Shown here: positions 55,060-64,000 of the stretch, piece by piece
Layout: every line of letters starts with the position of its first letter
Numbering within the stretch: position 1 is the stretch's first letter
From: Phytophthora hibernalis
Taxonomy: Eukaryota > Oomycota > Peronosporomycetes > Peronosporales > Peronosporaceae
Assembly (NCBI GenBank): GCA_012656075.1
Contig: JAAKBF010000256.1
Span: forward strand, 62,001-126,000
Direction of reading: 5' to 3'
Length of the DNA stretch: 64,000 nucleotides
Notes under the pieces: generated by a model
What the model was told of the DNA's origin: nothing
The model's database searches: none
Seen by the model: the letters and a program-made list of their open reading frames with translations, nothing else
Program-made: the position numbers and the translations under genes

Positions 55060-56799
55060 TTAGGGCGCCGTCACAGCCACCTTCACCGCTTCAGTGCTGA
55101 CGGCCTCCTCCTTGGATGGCACCTCCTCGGTCGCCACCACCTCTTCCTTCTCCTTCGTCACTTCCTCCGTCGTGGCGGGGTCTCCTCTTCCTTCTTCTCA
55201 GTGGCCACCTCCTCCTTCTTCTCGGTCGTCGCACCCTCTTCCGACTTGGCGGATTCCACCTCCTCCTCCTTCGTCTCTTCCTCCGTCTTCTCCGGCTCAG
55301 GCGCCTTCGCCAGCAGCTCCTTGATGTCCTCCTCGAACGACAGCGGGAGATCCGTCGGGGCGTAGCGCTTGAACGGCTGACCGTTGCGGTCCACCAAGAA
55401 CTTGGTGAAGTTCCACTTGACAAAGTTACCGAACGAACCAGGCAGCTTCGCCTTCAGGTATGTGAACACCGGGCGGGCGTTGGAGCCGTTCACGTCGTGC
55501 TTCTCGAAGAACGGGAAGGTAACGTTGTACTGCTTCACGAACTCCAGGATCTCCTCGTGAGTGCCCGGCTCCTGACTCTTGAACTGGTTGCACGGGAATG
55601 CCAGCACCACAAGACCTTCCTCCTGGTAATTCTCGTACAGCTGCTGCAGCTCCGGGTAGTTAGTAGGCGTCAGGCCGCACTTGCTGGACACGTTCACCAC
55701 GAGCACCACCTTGCCCTTGTACTCCTCCATGCTCACTTCCTTCTTCTCCATGTCAAAGTCCTTGAGCTCGTAGAACGACTTGGCCTCCTCCGCGGCCAGG
55801 TTGTACACCTCGCGGTACTGCACGCCGATGTTCAGAAGTGTGTTGAGGAAAGCCTCCTGGGCCTCCTTCGTCACCAAGTTCAGCAGCTCAAACTTCTCGC
55901 CGTACACGAGCTTCACGGCGTACTGGAAGTGGGCGTTGTCGAACTGCACAAAACCATCGGCGGCAGCATACTCGGCCAAGACCACACGAGCCACGTCGGA
56001 CTCGAAGAAGTAGATCTTGTTGGTCTTCTCGTTGGCCACGACGTACACGTCCTTACCCTGCGTGAAGGCCGAGAACACACCTGCCTTACGCTTCAGCTGC
56101 GACGCGTAGATGGCACCATCCACGACGCTCCACACCGTCGTGTCCTTGGACTCCGTGATGGCCTCGGCCAGCGGAACGAACAGCTCGCTGTCCGTCACAT
56201 ACTCCTTGGGGGCCTCGGCCAAGTAGTTCTTGACACGGTCCTTGTACGTCGTAATGAAGCCCGAGAGCACGAGGGCCTCAGCGATCTCCTTAGCACGCAG
56301 ACGGTACGGCGAGGGCGGTTCCTCCACCTTCTTCTCCTTCTTCGCCTTCTTCTTGTCCGACTTGGGGCCTCTTCGACCTTAGCAGCCTCCTCCTCCTTGG
56401 GGGCTTCTTCCTCAGCCTTAGGAGCCTCTTCCTCGGTCTTGGGGCCTCTTCCTCTGTCTTGGGAGCCTCTTCCTCAGTCTTAGGAGCCTCTTCTTCAGTC
56501 GTGGGAGCCTCCTCGGCCTTCTCCGTGGCGGCCTCTTCCTCCTTCTTCTCTGGCTCGGCGGGGGTCTCCTCCGTCTTCTCCTCCGCCTCGGGCGTCAACC
56601 ACTTCTCAAGGAAGTCCACGAGCTCCTTTCCGCGCGCGCTCTGCGGCACCTTGGCGAGCGCCGAGTGGTGAGCCGTGAAGACTTCGGCTTTCTTCTCCGT
56701 CAGAAGCGTCTGCGCCTCCGCCGTCTGCTCGCGCAGGTCCTCGGCGAGCGCGTTGTACGCGGCCAGTCGGGTGAACACGCGGCCTTGGAGTTCAGCCAT
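55060..56799 (-). CDS. Multidomain glutathione peroxidase with acidic KE/TE repeats
   Basis: Minus strand, start MAELQGRVFTRLAAYNALAEDL at 56799. N-terminal helical region, then an E/K/T/P-rich low-complexity linker (EEAPKTEEEAPK repeats, about 56610-56350), a DEP-like region (KEIAEALVLSGFITTYKDRV), a PH-like region (TVWSVVDGAIYASQLKRKAG, KIYFFESDVAR), and a C-terminal glutathione peroxidase domain (about 55780-55320). It has an intact catalytic tetrad context: VNVSSKCGLTPTNYPELQQLY (Cys), AFPCNQFKSQEPG (Gln), VKWNFTKFLVDRNGQ (Trp, Asn). The tail is again EK-rich and ends TAP-stop at 55060. Three one-base frame changes (about 56445, 56370, 55177), all in short G/C runs or repeats, look like base-call losses. 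Cytosolic hydroperoxide detoxification is inferred. Confidence 0.82.
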
Positions 56800-56846
56800 G
56801 ATTCTGATGCTTCTCTTCTTCTTGTTTGACGTGCGCGCTTGCTGGC

Positions 56847-56864
56847 AAGTTGGCGAATGAATGC
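56847..56864 (-). promoter_or_regulatory. Core promoter of the GPX gene
   Basis: Minus-strand GCATTCATTCGCCAACTT, a close match to the oomycete Inr + FPR consensus (GCTCATTYYNCAWTTT), about 50 bp upstream of the ATG at 56799. Confidence 0.6.
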
Positions 56865-56919
56865 TTTCTCCGGAGGGCGCCCACTCGCAGCTGGCAGTTT
56901 TGGCTTCAACGACATTGGT

Positions 56920-59303
56920 ATACGGTATACGGTATACTTTCGAAACCCATCATTACGAGCGCAAACGAGACAAGGATAAATTCCTAAAGATACCTTGCGA
57001 CTGATTAAAAACTAAATTGTGTAAGAAGTATGGACTAAGTACGAACATGAGTTTTATGCAGTATGCACGGTGAATAAGTTTAAGGAAGATGTTTATCAAC
57101 TCTCACAGGAGCGGTACCTGTGACAAGTGCAGCCATGTTGCATAGCAAGACAACCTGCACTTTTCGAGCCGAAATCATCAGTGATTCATCACTCAAGGCA
57201 CTGGCGATTTTCCAGTGCAAAGCGGCATGTAAGCTTACATGTATTGCTGCACGCTGCTAACGCTGGTCTGGACGGTGTCTGCGATCGTGTTCTTCGTTGC
57301 GTGAGTACCGGTACTTGCCGGTGAGGCCGATCGTGACGTCGCGATGTCGCGATGTCTCGCTGCGTCTTCTCTTTCACCTCCGATTTTTGTGCAGCAGGTC
57401 CCGCGCCGACATATCGCGGACAAACGTTTGTTTGGTGGATGCCAGCGCCCGCCCGTCGTGAGATCGTACATCAGTCTTGCCCCAGCAATGCTGGCATTGC
57501 TACAGCGCGCACTTTGGTCCAGGCAAGCGCGCTCAGATTCCCAGTCGGAGCTGGAATTCCTTTGTTGGTTGAAGTGACGAGGATCCGCACTGGGCCAATC
57601 AGCGGTGCCTCCATACAAAGCGTCATATAAAACCGCCGGGCGACAGGGTGAATATGTCGGGGGATGGGCAACTGTATACACACGAATGTATACACCAAAC
57701 GCAGCTGCAGCGCCACATTCGCCGTCTTTCCCCTCGTTGCCGACGTCGGCGTGCTCTATCGGCTCCAGCTGTACATGTAGCGCCGTTGCTGCCGTCTCTT
57801 GTGTTACCCGCGCAATTGCAATGAAGCACCCTCACTACGCACGCCGGTGTCGCTCTCTTAGCTGCTTCGAAAGTCTTCACCTTCTGTTGATGCACACGCG
57901 GGTAACTTCAACGTGCTTGGTTCGCTTGCTTCCCCGCATGCGAAGCTCCTCATTCGAGCCGTGCGTGTGCCAAAGACACCCTAGGATGGATCCAGGAGCA
58001 GCTTGTCATTTAAGTAGCGTCGCAGGCGTTTCAGCGGTGCAGGAGCGTTCAATACAGGCTCCAGGTTGCTGGATATCGAAGTGGTTGAAGTGGTTGAGCA
58101 TCCTCGGACTTCCAGGCTGGGAGTGATTGCGGCAAGGCATTGCATATACCAACGAGTCGAGAGCGAAAAGCAAAGTTGCTGTGCATGCTAAGTCCGATTG
58201 ACACTAAGCTTACATGGGTAACAGGTACCCCTCGAAATCGTCACGCCATGCATGAAGGTTATGGTAATGAAGTGCTATCGGAGTACGCGCTTGACCGAAA
58301 GCGTTACAGTGCATACATCAGGAGAACAGGACTCTGCAAGGAACAAACTCATGAGATGATCTCTCAAGTACCGACTTCCTCGGCTTATAGTGGACACCCT
58401 ACGTACCGGTACAGTGTACCACTCTGAAAAAGTGACCTTCCATTTTGGTTACTATTAACGGTACCGGTATTAGTACTTAAGGGCGACTCCAATGTAGTGT
58501 TGGGCGACTGCTATCATGTTTGGCTCGTTAAACGAAGTGTGCTACAGTGCTGGTGGTACGTACCAGGCGATTAACAAGTCCATTCCGGTTAACAAGCTAT
58601 ATGAAGAAGAAAACCGGCAATCTCATTCGAGAACATTTGCATTGTAGACAGAGCGGCTTCGGGCTAACTATTAAAAACTATGGCGCCATGATGCTGCCAG
58701 CATCTCAATCAGCGCGTCCACGCCCGTGCAATGGTCAGGTGGTACAGCCGCTTCGCGACTTGAGTATTATAGTAGAGACACATGCGGCAGATCATAGCAG
58801 TCCCAGCGACTTCTGGCAGGGGGTCTTGTGGTATAATAACCTGCACGACAACGCGGTACATGCTGCCAGCGCCAATAGTTAGTGCTGCTAGATTTAGGAT
58901 CACTCGAAAACAGCGAGCTCGAAAACTATACGCAGCGCCATCAGATACAGGGGCTGCAGACAGGTAGCGCGCACACCCACCAACAAAGCAGGCAACCGGA
59001 GAAGGACGGCTGAAGTCTCTGAATGACAGGCGGTCGCGGGAGGAAAATCGTCATACCGGTACTGATACTAGTACATTTGTGTCGAAATTGCTCCAGAACT
59101 TATAAGCCGAGGCGGCGAGAGGGCTAAAATACTGCAATGTGATTGGCCGCTCTTATATGCCGGTGTCCACTATAAGCCGAGGAAGTCGGTACTGGTAACT
59201 GCAGGCGAAGGAGAGCTCGATGCGGACGCATCGACACCAACCACCACGGTTCATCATGAATTTCGTGGTGCACATTTACATGGAAGGAGTAGAACATATT
59301 TGA
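56920..59303. other. Intergenic region without a recognisable gene
   Basis: The longest open frame (57605-58126 plus) and its antisense (57681-57235) have compositionally plausible codons but match nothing I know. Another frame at 58140-58427 is also unassigned. Contains four TACCGGTA palindromes (57306, 58404, 58462, 59054) and a 'tataagccgagg' repeat (about 59103 and 59171, with a partial complement near 58384). Confidence 0.35.
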
Positions 59304-59348
59304 TTGTCCATTAAGTACAGCCCTTCGACGCTACTACAATCGCTTTGC

Positions 59349-60726
59349 TTAGATGTCTGCAGAAATGTACGACGGCCTGACGCTCGCGTGCGTGGAGTAG
59401 CGGTACATATCGTCGCAGCAGTTCCTGCAGATGGTGCGAATCTTGAGCTTCTTCTGCTGCATTTGGCTGAGGCTCGAGCGGCGTCGGCCCATGCCGCGGC
59501 CGCCAGTGTTCCCAGTGATCCCCAGCGAGTTCATCTGCATGCCGGTCCGGGCGTTGGCGAAGCTGTCTACTGAGGCCTGATAGCCGCATTTGCGGCACAG
59601 CGACACCGAGTGGCAGATATCGCACATATAGCGCTTTCGGAAGAGACCAAAGCGCTTGCCGCAGTGTTGGCATGCTGTGGCCTTCTCGTCGATGGCGCCG
59701 ATAGACCTCGAAATGGGTCGGAACGTGCTTGGGATGGGTGTCTGTCCCGACTCATGGTGCAAAATAGCGTCCGTGCTGCTGTGCGCACGCGTCAAGCCTG
59801 CCGCTGTAGCGGTCGTGCTCGTTGCGTCGAACGTGCAGCCACGCTGGCTAGGTCGACCTCCACTGACGGCGTCGAGCTGGACGTTGACGTCGACGACCGT
59901 CTTGGTAGCATTAAGACCCCTTGTGCAGTGGACGGGGTCACGACCTCCGACGTGGACTTCTTAATCCGCTTTAGTCGATAGCTACGAGACTGTGTTCCCT
60001 GAACGCCCATGACGCTCGCGCGCATGAGGCCGTACACCGTCAAGAAGCACGCGAAGATGAGTCCAAGAGAGCGAAGACCCTCGGCGTTGAGCGTCCCAAC
60101 CGATCCCAGCAGAGCGCCGGACGATCGACATCCACTGCCACGCGCTCCATCCACCTGAGTCCAATGGTACTCGTACGCGCTCGACACGTTGTCTCTGCAG
60201 ACAGCTTGGACACGATAAGCGTACCTCCGTCCGGGCAGGACGTCCAAATCCACGAGCTCCAATGTGTTCTCGTCCAACAGCGTGCTCCACTGCGACTGGT
60301 CGTCTCTGTCCGGGTATCGCTGCAGCACGAAGCGCTTTGCAGGCCACATCAACGTCTCAAAGCTGCGCCAACGCAACACGACGGCGTCGCACGTCCCCGC
60401 CGCTACCAGCAGCGGTGAGTGTGGGAACGTTGGGAATTTGCGCACAGTCTCCTCTCCAAGAAGCTCCTGCGGCATCTCGTTCGGGAACAGGTTGTCGGTC
60501 TCATCGTCGGCTTGGACTGCGCAGTTGATATATGGACACACGGCTTCGTACAGCGTCTGGAGACCTGGCACTAACAAGGACATCCCACAGTGAGACCCCG
60601 AAAGCCTCAAGTGATCCCTTCGTTCATCTTACCATCAGCAAAGGCGAAGGCTTGGACGCCGACGTTGAGACTGAGGCAGCTTAACGCCACCGCCAGCAGC
60701 AGCGAGATATAGACGTCGTGGGTCAT
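59349..60726 (-). CDS. Signal peptide - FN3-like - TM - FYVE-like zinc finger protein
   Basis: Minus strand. Start MTHDVYISLLLAVALSCLSLNVGVQA (60726), a signal peptide. After a frame change near 60606 comes a fibronectin type III-like domain (APLLVAAGTCDAVVLRWRSFE-like strands, KRFVLQRYPDRDDQSQW, LPGRRYAYRVQAVCRDNVSS, about 60420-60170), then one membrane span LGLIFACFLTVYGLM (about 60065-60020). A basic segment and, after a frame change near 59800, a C-terminal FYVE-like zinc finger follow: CQHCGKRFGLFRKRYMCDICHSVSLCRKCG...TICRNCCDD (about 59680-59420), with eight Cys/His ligands but without the RHHC lipid-binding core. Ends at 59349. Probably a single-pass membrane protein with a lumenal FN3 and cytosolic zinc finger. 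Both frame changes may be base-call errors. Confidence 0.7.
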
Positions 60727-60955
60727 AAGGAGCCTGGGGAGCTTGACGGAGTGGCGGCGAAGTGCTCTGCTGGTGAACGACCTCGCGTCTCGAGCTCTTC
60801 CCAAACTCTTCCCTTCTCTCGCTCGGCTGGTATGCAGCGATGATGCTTCGGCTGGCCAAATTACATGTGATTGGCTGAAGAAATGGATACAAAGATTTCC
60901 CATTGGACAAAATCGTGTCAGCAGTTGAACAAACGATCGAACAACATCCGACTTT

Positions 60956-60988
60956 TGGTTGAATCAGTTGAATCAGTTGAATCAGTCG
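60956..60988. repeat. Short tandem repeat GTTGAATCAG
   Basis: Three and a half copies of a 10-base unit in the region upstream of the FYVE-like gene. Possible regulatory or just slippage-prone sequence. Confidence 0.7.
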
Positions 60989-61366
60989 ACCAAAAACCAA
61001 AATCAGTGTCGCCATACTAAAATGAAAATACCGCTAGGCAGTGCGTTTGGCACAGCCGAGTTCGGCAAAAGGCAAGCCTACATGTAGTATATCAAACCCG
61101 AAATCTAGTCGAAAAACTTGCCGACAAACGCACGCCATTAAGTCGGTGAGGTACTCCACATAATTTGAGACGGCTTTTAAGCGCACATGTCACAGATGGA
61201 AACTGCCAGTCCGGTACCGGTAGCTACCGGTACTTTTCAATATAGTAATTCTTGAAACGTAGTACAAGTATACCGGTAGGACTATCGAGCACCTTAGTAC
61301 TAAAAAATGGTTTTATAAATGTGATACATTCGTTCTTGATGCTAATACTTGATTTAGTAATGTATT

Positions 61367-61936
61367 TTGGAATTCGAGCGTTCAATTAAAAGTAGTAGTT
61401 CAAATAGTAAGATGATGAAGTGGTGTTTAGAGCTCAGTTGTAGCCATGTTTCAAATTTGAGCCAAACGTCGGCGCATCGGAGCTCCGACCGGAGCGAGAC
61501 GTCGAGTCCTGGCGGTCGGTTGCTCGCTCAATGCGGGAAAACGCGTTTCAGGAGGAAGCAGGCGTGCGACGACGATGGCTCAATAACCCAGCTGTGTGAT
61601 TTACAGGACCAAAATACCAAGGTAAGTGAATTGTTGACAATGCTTCATCAGTGGAGAATCCCTGGGGATTTCTGCTGCATATACCGCAGCCACTGGCTGC
61701 CAGCCAGTGTCAGAGACTATCCGGATACCAGGGAGTTGGCCCAACAATTGGTGCATTCCAAAACTTCTACGCTCGTGGCAATGGCAATGCTTCAGCAGTT
61801 AGGAATCCCCACTAGATTCTTTCTCGTCAATTTTGCACGTAAACATCCTAGGTTATTACATGCCGAGGTCCGCGACAACAGACCTCGCTCGACCAGCGTC
61901 AATGACGAACCACCGTGCAGTTCCGAGCACGGCTGA
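61367..61936 (+). CDS. Hypothetical ORF of 189 codons
   Basis: Longest frame in the last 3 kb. N-terminal Ser-rich part, then KTRFRRKQACDDDGSITQLCDLQDQNTK (followed by GTAAGTGA, a possible intron donor at 61621), then a His/Leu-rich segment. No family resemblance. The coding status is uncertain; it may be two exons or spurious. Confidence 0.25.
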   Translation: MEFERSIKSSSSNSKMMKWCLELSCSHVSNLSQTSAHRSSDRSETSSPGGRLLAQCGKTRFRRKQACDDDGSITQLCDLQDQNTKVSELLTMLHQWRIPGDFCCIYRSHWLPASVRDYPDTRELAQQLVHSKTSTLVAMAMLQQLGIPTRFFLVNFARKHPRLLHAEVRDNRPRSTSVNDEPPCSSEHG

Positions 61937-62210
61937 AAAGCAGTCCAGGCATGCGTCAAGGTCGGTAATCCCACTTGGATTCCAAGTTACTTGCTGCGAG
62001 CTTGCAATGCGCTCTGCCATTGGTCTCCGAAGTGCGCAAAGTGAGGTGGATTATCTGGATACGTCTACCAGCGAGCTTACACCATGCACTTGCAGTCCTG
62101 GTCTCACGCTTAGGGCCGTTCTTAAATTCCCGCTCCCACGTCCCGGGACCATATACTGCATTCTGATTGGCTCAGACATTCAGCGAGACAGGGTCGAATC
62201 TCCCGAGCCC

Positions 62211-62251
62211 GTCCCGCTCCCGAGTTTATTTCGCGTCGCCGGGAGCGGGAC
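62211..62251. repeat. GC-rich hairpin with 12-bp perfect stem
   Basis: GTCCCGCTCCCG (62211-62222) pairs with 62240-62251 across a 17-base loop. Related GC blocks (CCCGCTCCCACGTCCCGGGACC) lie 80 bp upstream at about 62127. No coding context; possibly the end of a small transposon. Confidence 0.65.
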
Positions 62252-62259
62252 GAGTGGCG

Positions 62260-63290
62260 GAAACAGCCCAAGCAGGGTACATGTAGTTGGCAATGGAGGA
62301 GCTCAACCGCGCTGAGGGCGCGATGGCGACGTACACAACGCGGGGAGCCAACGCTCTGCGGACAGAATGTCGAAGGATTAAAGCTACCCCTGCCTCGCTC
62401 AACAAAGTACGCTCTCCGAGCCTCTCTCGTTGTATTGTAAACCATCAAAGCAACACGCGTGGTCCAAGATCCTTTCCAGGAGGGAACCGCTGATCGCGAA
62501 ACGGTTGATTGTATGTTTAGACTCTAAATGTACTGTTTTCTGACATGTACGCGAGCGTCTTTCAAGGGGCGAACTTGCTAGTCGTGAAGCGCTGGATACC
62601 CGTTCCACCGGAAGCAACTCAATCATGTGGCAGGATGTTACGAGTTATTACAACGATGAAGATAATGAGAGCTTTAATGCTCTATTACACCTGAAGCTCG
62701 CCAGCTCCGTGTACTCACCAGCTCCGCGTATTCACCTGTGGCATGCTCGCAACGCATAAGGAGTTGCTTGGACATCAACCCTCTAGTAACCGAGAGTCCT
62801 GTCTGTCCGTCCGTCTGTGTGTTCGTCCTGCCACTTCCCTCGGCCTGCCTTTTACTGTCTTTTCGCATATCTACTAGAGGGTATTTCCAATACAAGGTTC
62901 ACCTCCTTTACGGACTGTCACTACCATCTTGACTGCCCCAACTATACCGAATATTACAAAATAGCCAACTATCACGGTTTAGAATCGGACTTAACTGCGA
63001 ACAACTGTGACACGGACTGCGATCGTTAGCACGACCACGACCACATCCGCTCTTCCCATTGGCTGAAAGGAAAACATTTCTGTAGGAGCACGAAACAAAC
63101 CGATTGGTCAATAACCGCGCGGCGGACTCCGCTCTGCTGATACAATTTACAAAATCACAACAAAACCTGGCGTCCAGACTGCAAATCGGGTGCAGTAGGA
63201 GCTGTTTTTGTAATACCTTTCCAACTCGGTCCAGGCCATTTTATAAAATGCTTTTAGACGCTGCCATAGGCAAGCAAGAGTACAACGTGT
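62260..63290. other. Region without a recognisable gene
   Basis: Only short overlapping frames on both strands; nothing supported. Confidence 0.4.
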
Positions 63291-63364
63291 ACAGTGCACT
63301 CTACACGCGCTTTTGCAACACATTTACTTTTTCCGATCGTTGGGACATGCTATTGGTCAACTAT

Positions 63365-64000
63365 GCAACATACACGTATATTATACACTATACACGGTTG
63401 TGCGCGACACAATGTACTATACTATACTGTGCATACGGTTGTGCAACAATGTATAGTGTATAATTTATGTTGTATGATGCGTAATGTATACCACAGAGTC
63501 GTGTTTAGCGTGCACTTACGTATTGCGTATCGCGCTGGGGCGTTTTAACGTGTCAAACACTGGCATCCCACACTATACACTGGACCTCTGTGCATTATAC
63601 CACTATACACTATACACTGGGACTCTCTACATTATACCGCTATACACTATACACTGGTACGCTATAAACGGGAAGTGCACGCTATACGTTATACACTAGC
63701 ACACTATATACTATACTCTGGACGCTGATACCCTGGCCCGCTACATACTATACTGATACGCTTGGACGCTGTACAATATACTCTGGGACACTATACACTA
63801 TACAGTACACATTATAAGCATCATACACAGATGGGTGCTATACGCTGGCATTACTCCATTACCTATACACCCACTATGCACTCACACGCTACATATTAGA
63901 CACTATACGCTGTACTGGCACATTATACATGATTCGTTCGCACGCTATATACATAACACTGGCGCGCTGTCCAGAACGCTATACACGATACACTGACACG
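63365..64000. repeat. Degenerate 'actatacact' low-complexity array
   Basis: Dozens of variants of CACTATACACTGG / ACACTATACAC, spaced irregularly (about 10-25 bp), run to the end of the window and probably beyond. Composition suggests an old expanded minisatellite or subterminal satellite. No coding value. Confidence 0.85.

Noticed and set aside
55116..56483. A 455-codon Leu/His/Val-rich open frame on the plus strand
   Set aside because: It is the antisense shadow of the glutathione peroxidase gene; composition (runs of LLL, HHE) reflects its GC-rich codons and acidic repeats, and no domain is present.
57235..58126. Overlapping 148- and 173-codon frames on opposite strands
   Set aside because: Neither has recognisable domains, promoter or splice signals that favour one; listed only as intergenic.
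1..64000. CRISPR arrays, bacterial operons, ribosome-binding sites, riboswitches
   Set aside because: No regular direct-repeat/spacer structure and no prokaryotic gene organisation; introns and transposons are eukaryotic.

Overview
The window looks like an effector-rich, transposon-dense, gene-sparse stretch of an oomycete nuclear genome, most likely Phytophthora or a close relative in the Peronosporales. The basis is three Crinkler (CRN) effector loci with LFLAK-type headers and HVLVVVP-type junctions, introns of about 60 bp, Inr/FPR-like core promoters (TCATTCC followed by a C/A-rich box), and typical oomycete transposons (Helitron, chromodomain Ty3/Gypsy, pogo/Tc, MULE with Ulp1 protease, hAT, PIF/Harbinger). 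I cannot name the species.

Layout. 1-1.2 kb: nothing recognisable. 1.2-5.7 kb: decayed Helitron (Rep + PIF1-like helicase), followed by two non-autonomous TIR elements (5737-6489, 6531-6902). 7.5-9.7 kb: truncated Ty3/Gypsy on the minus strand, abutting a CRN-type PD-(D/E)XK nuclease domain (9.7-10.7 kb). 11-13.2 kb: relics of a CRN header, a KRE6/SKN1-like glucan-synthesis protein and an EF-hand protein. 14.3-15.7 kb: pogo-like transposase. 15.88-17.60 kb: a second pogo/Tc element whose middle is inverted. 17.4-29.3 kb: two 1.75-kb inverted arms whose inner ends carry the same CRN promoter and header, joined on the left to a kinase-like C-terminus and on the right to an HNH-nuclease C-terminus; between them lie a membrane-protein relic and a MULE with an Ulp1-like protease. 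29.3-30.4 kb: another Gypsy fragment. 30.68-33.27 kb: a near-perfect long palindrome (foldback-type element). 36.3-37.8 kb: SDR-family pseudogene. 38-42 kb: hAT transposase interrupted by an unfamiliar 2.69-kb element with 35-bp perfect TIRs. 42.4-43.5 kb: ISL2EU/HARBI-like transposase. 43.7-51.3 kb: a CRN with NTPase + REase C-terminus, flanked by inverted arms; the left arm has been invaded by a MITE that itself holds a PIF/Harbinger element, and by another MITE.

51.8-60.8 kb is different: ordinary GC-rich host genes - a mitochondrial dicarboxylate/oxoglutarate-type carrier, two tandem glutathione-peroxidase-like multidomain proteins and a signal peptide-FN3-TM-FYVE-like protein. Each of these otherwise healthy genes carries one or more single-base frameshifts, often at short homopolymers. 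This suggests residual base-call errors in the assembly, so 'pseudogene' calls elsewhere in the window that rest only on frameshifts should be treated with caution. From 61 kb on I see one unexplained ORF, a GC-rich hairpin and a terminal 'actatacact' low-complexity array.

The most interesting theme is architecture: two separate CRN loci sit between long inverted repeats. In one, the repeat ends inside the coding sequence just after the LFLAK header, exactly where a promoter-plus-header module would be swapped between different C-terminal domains.
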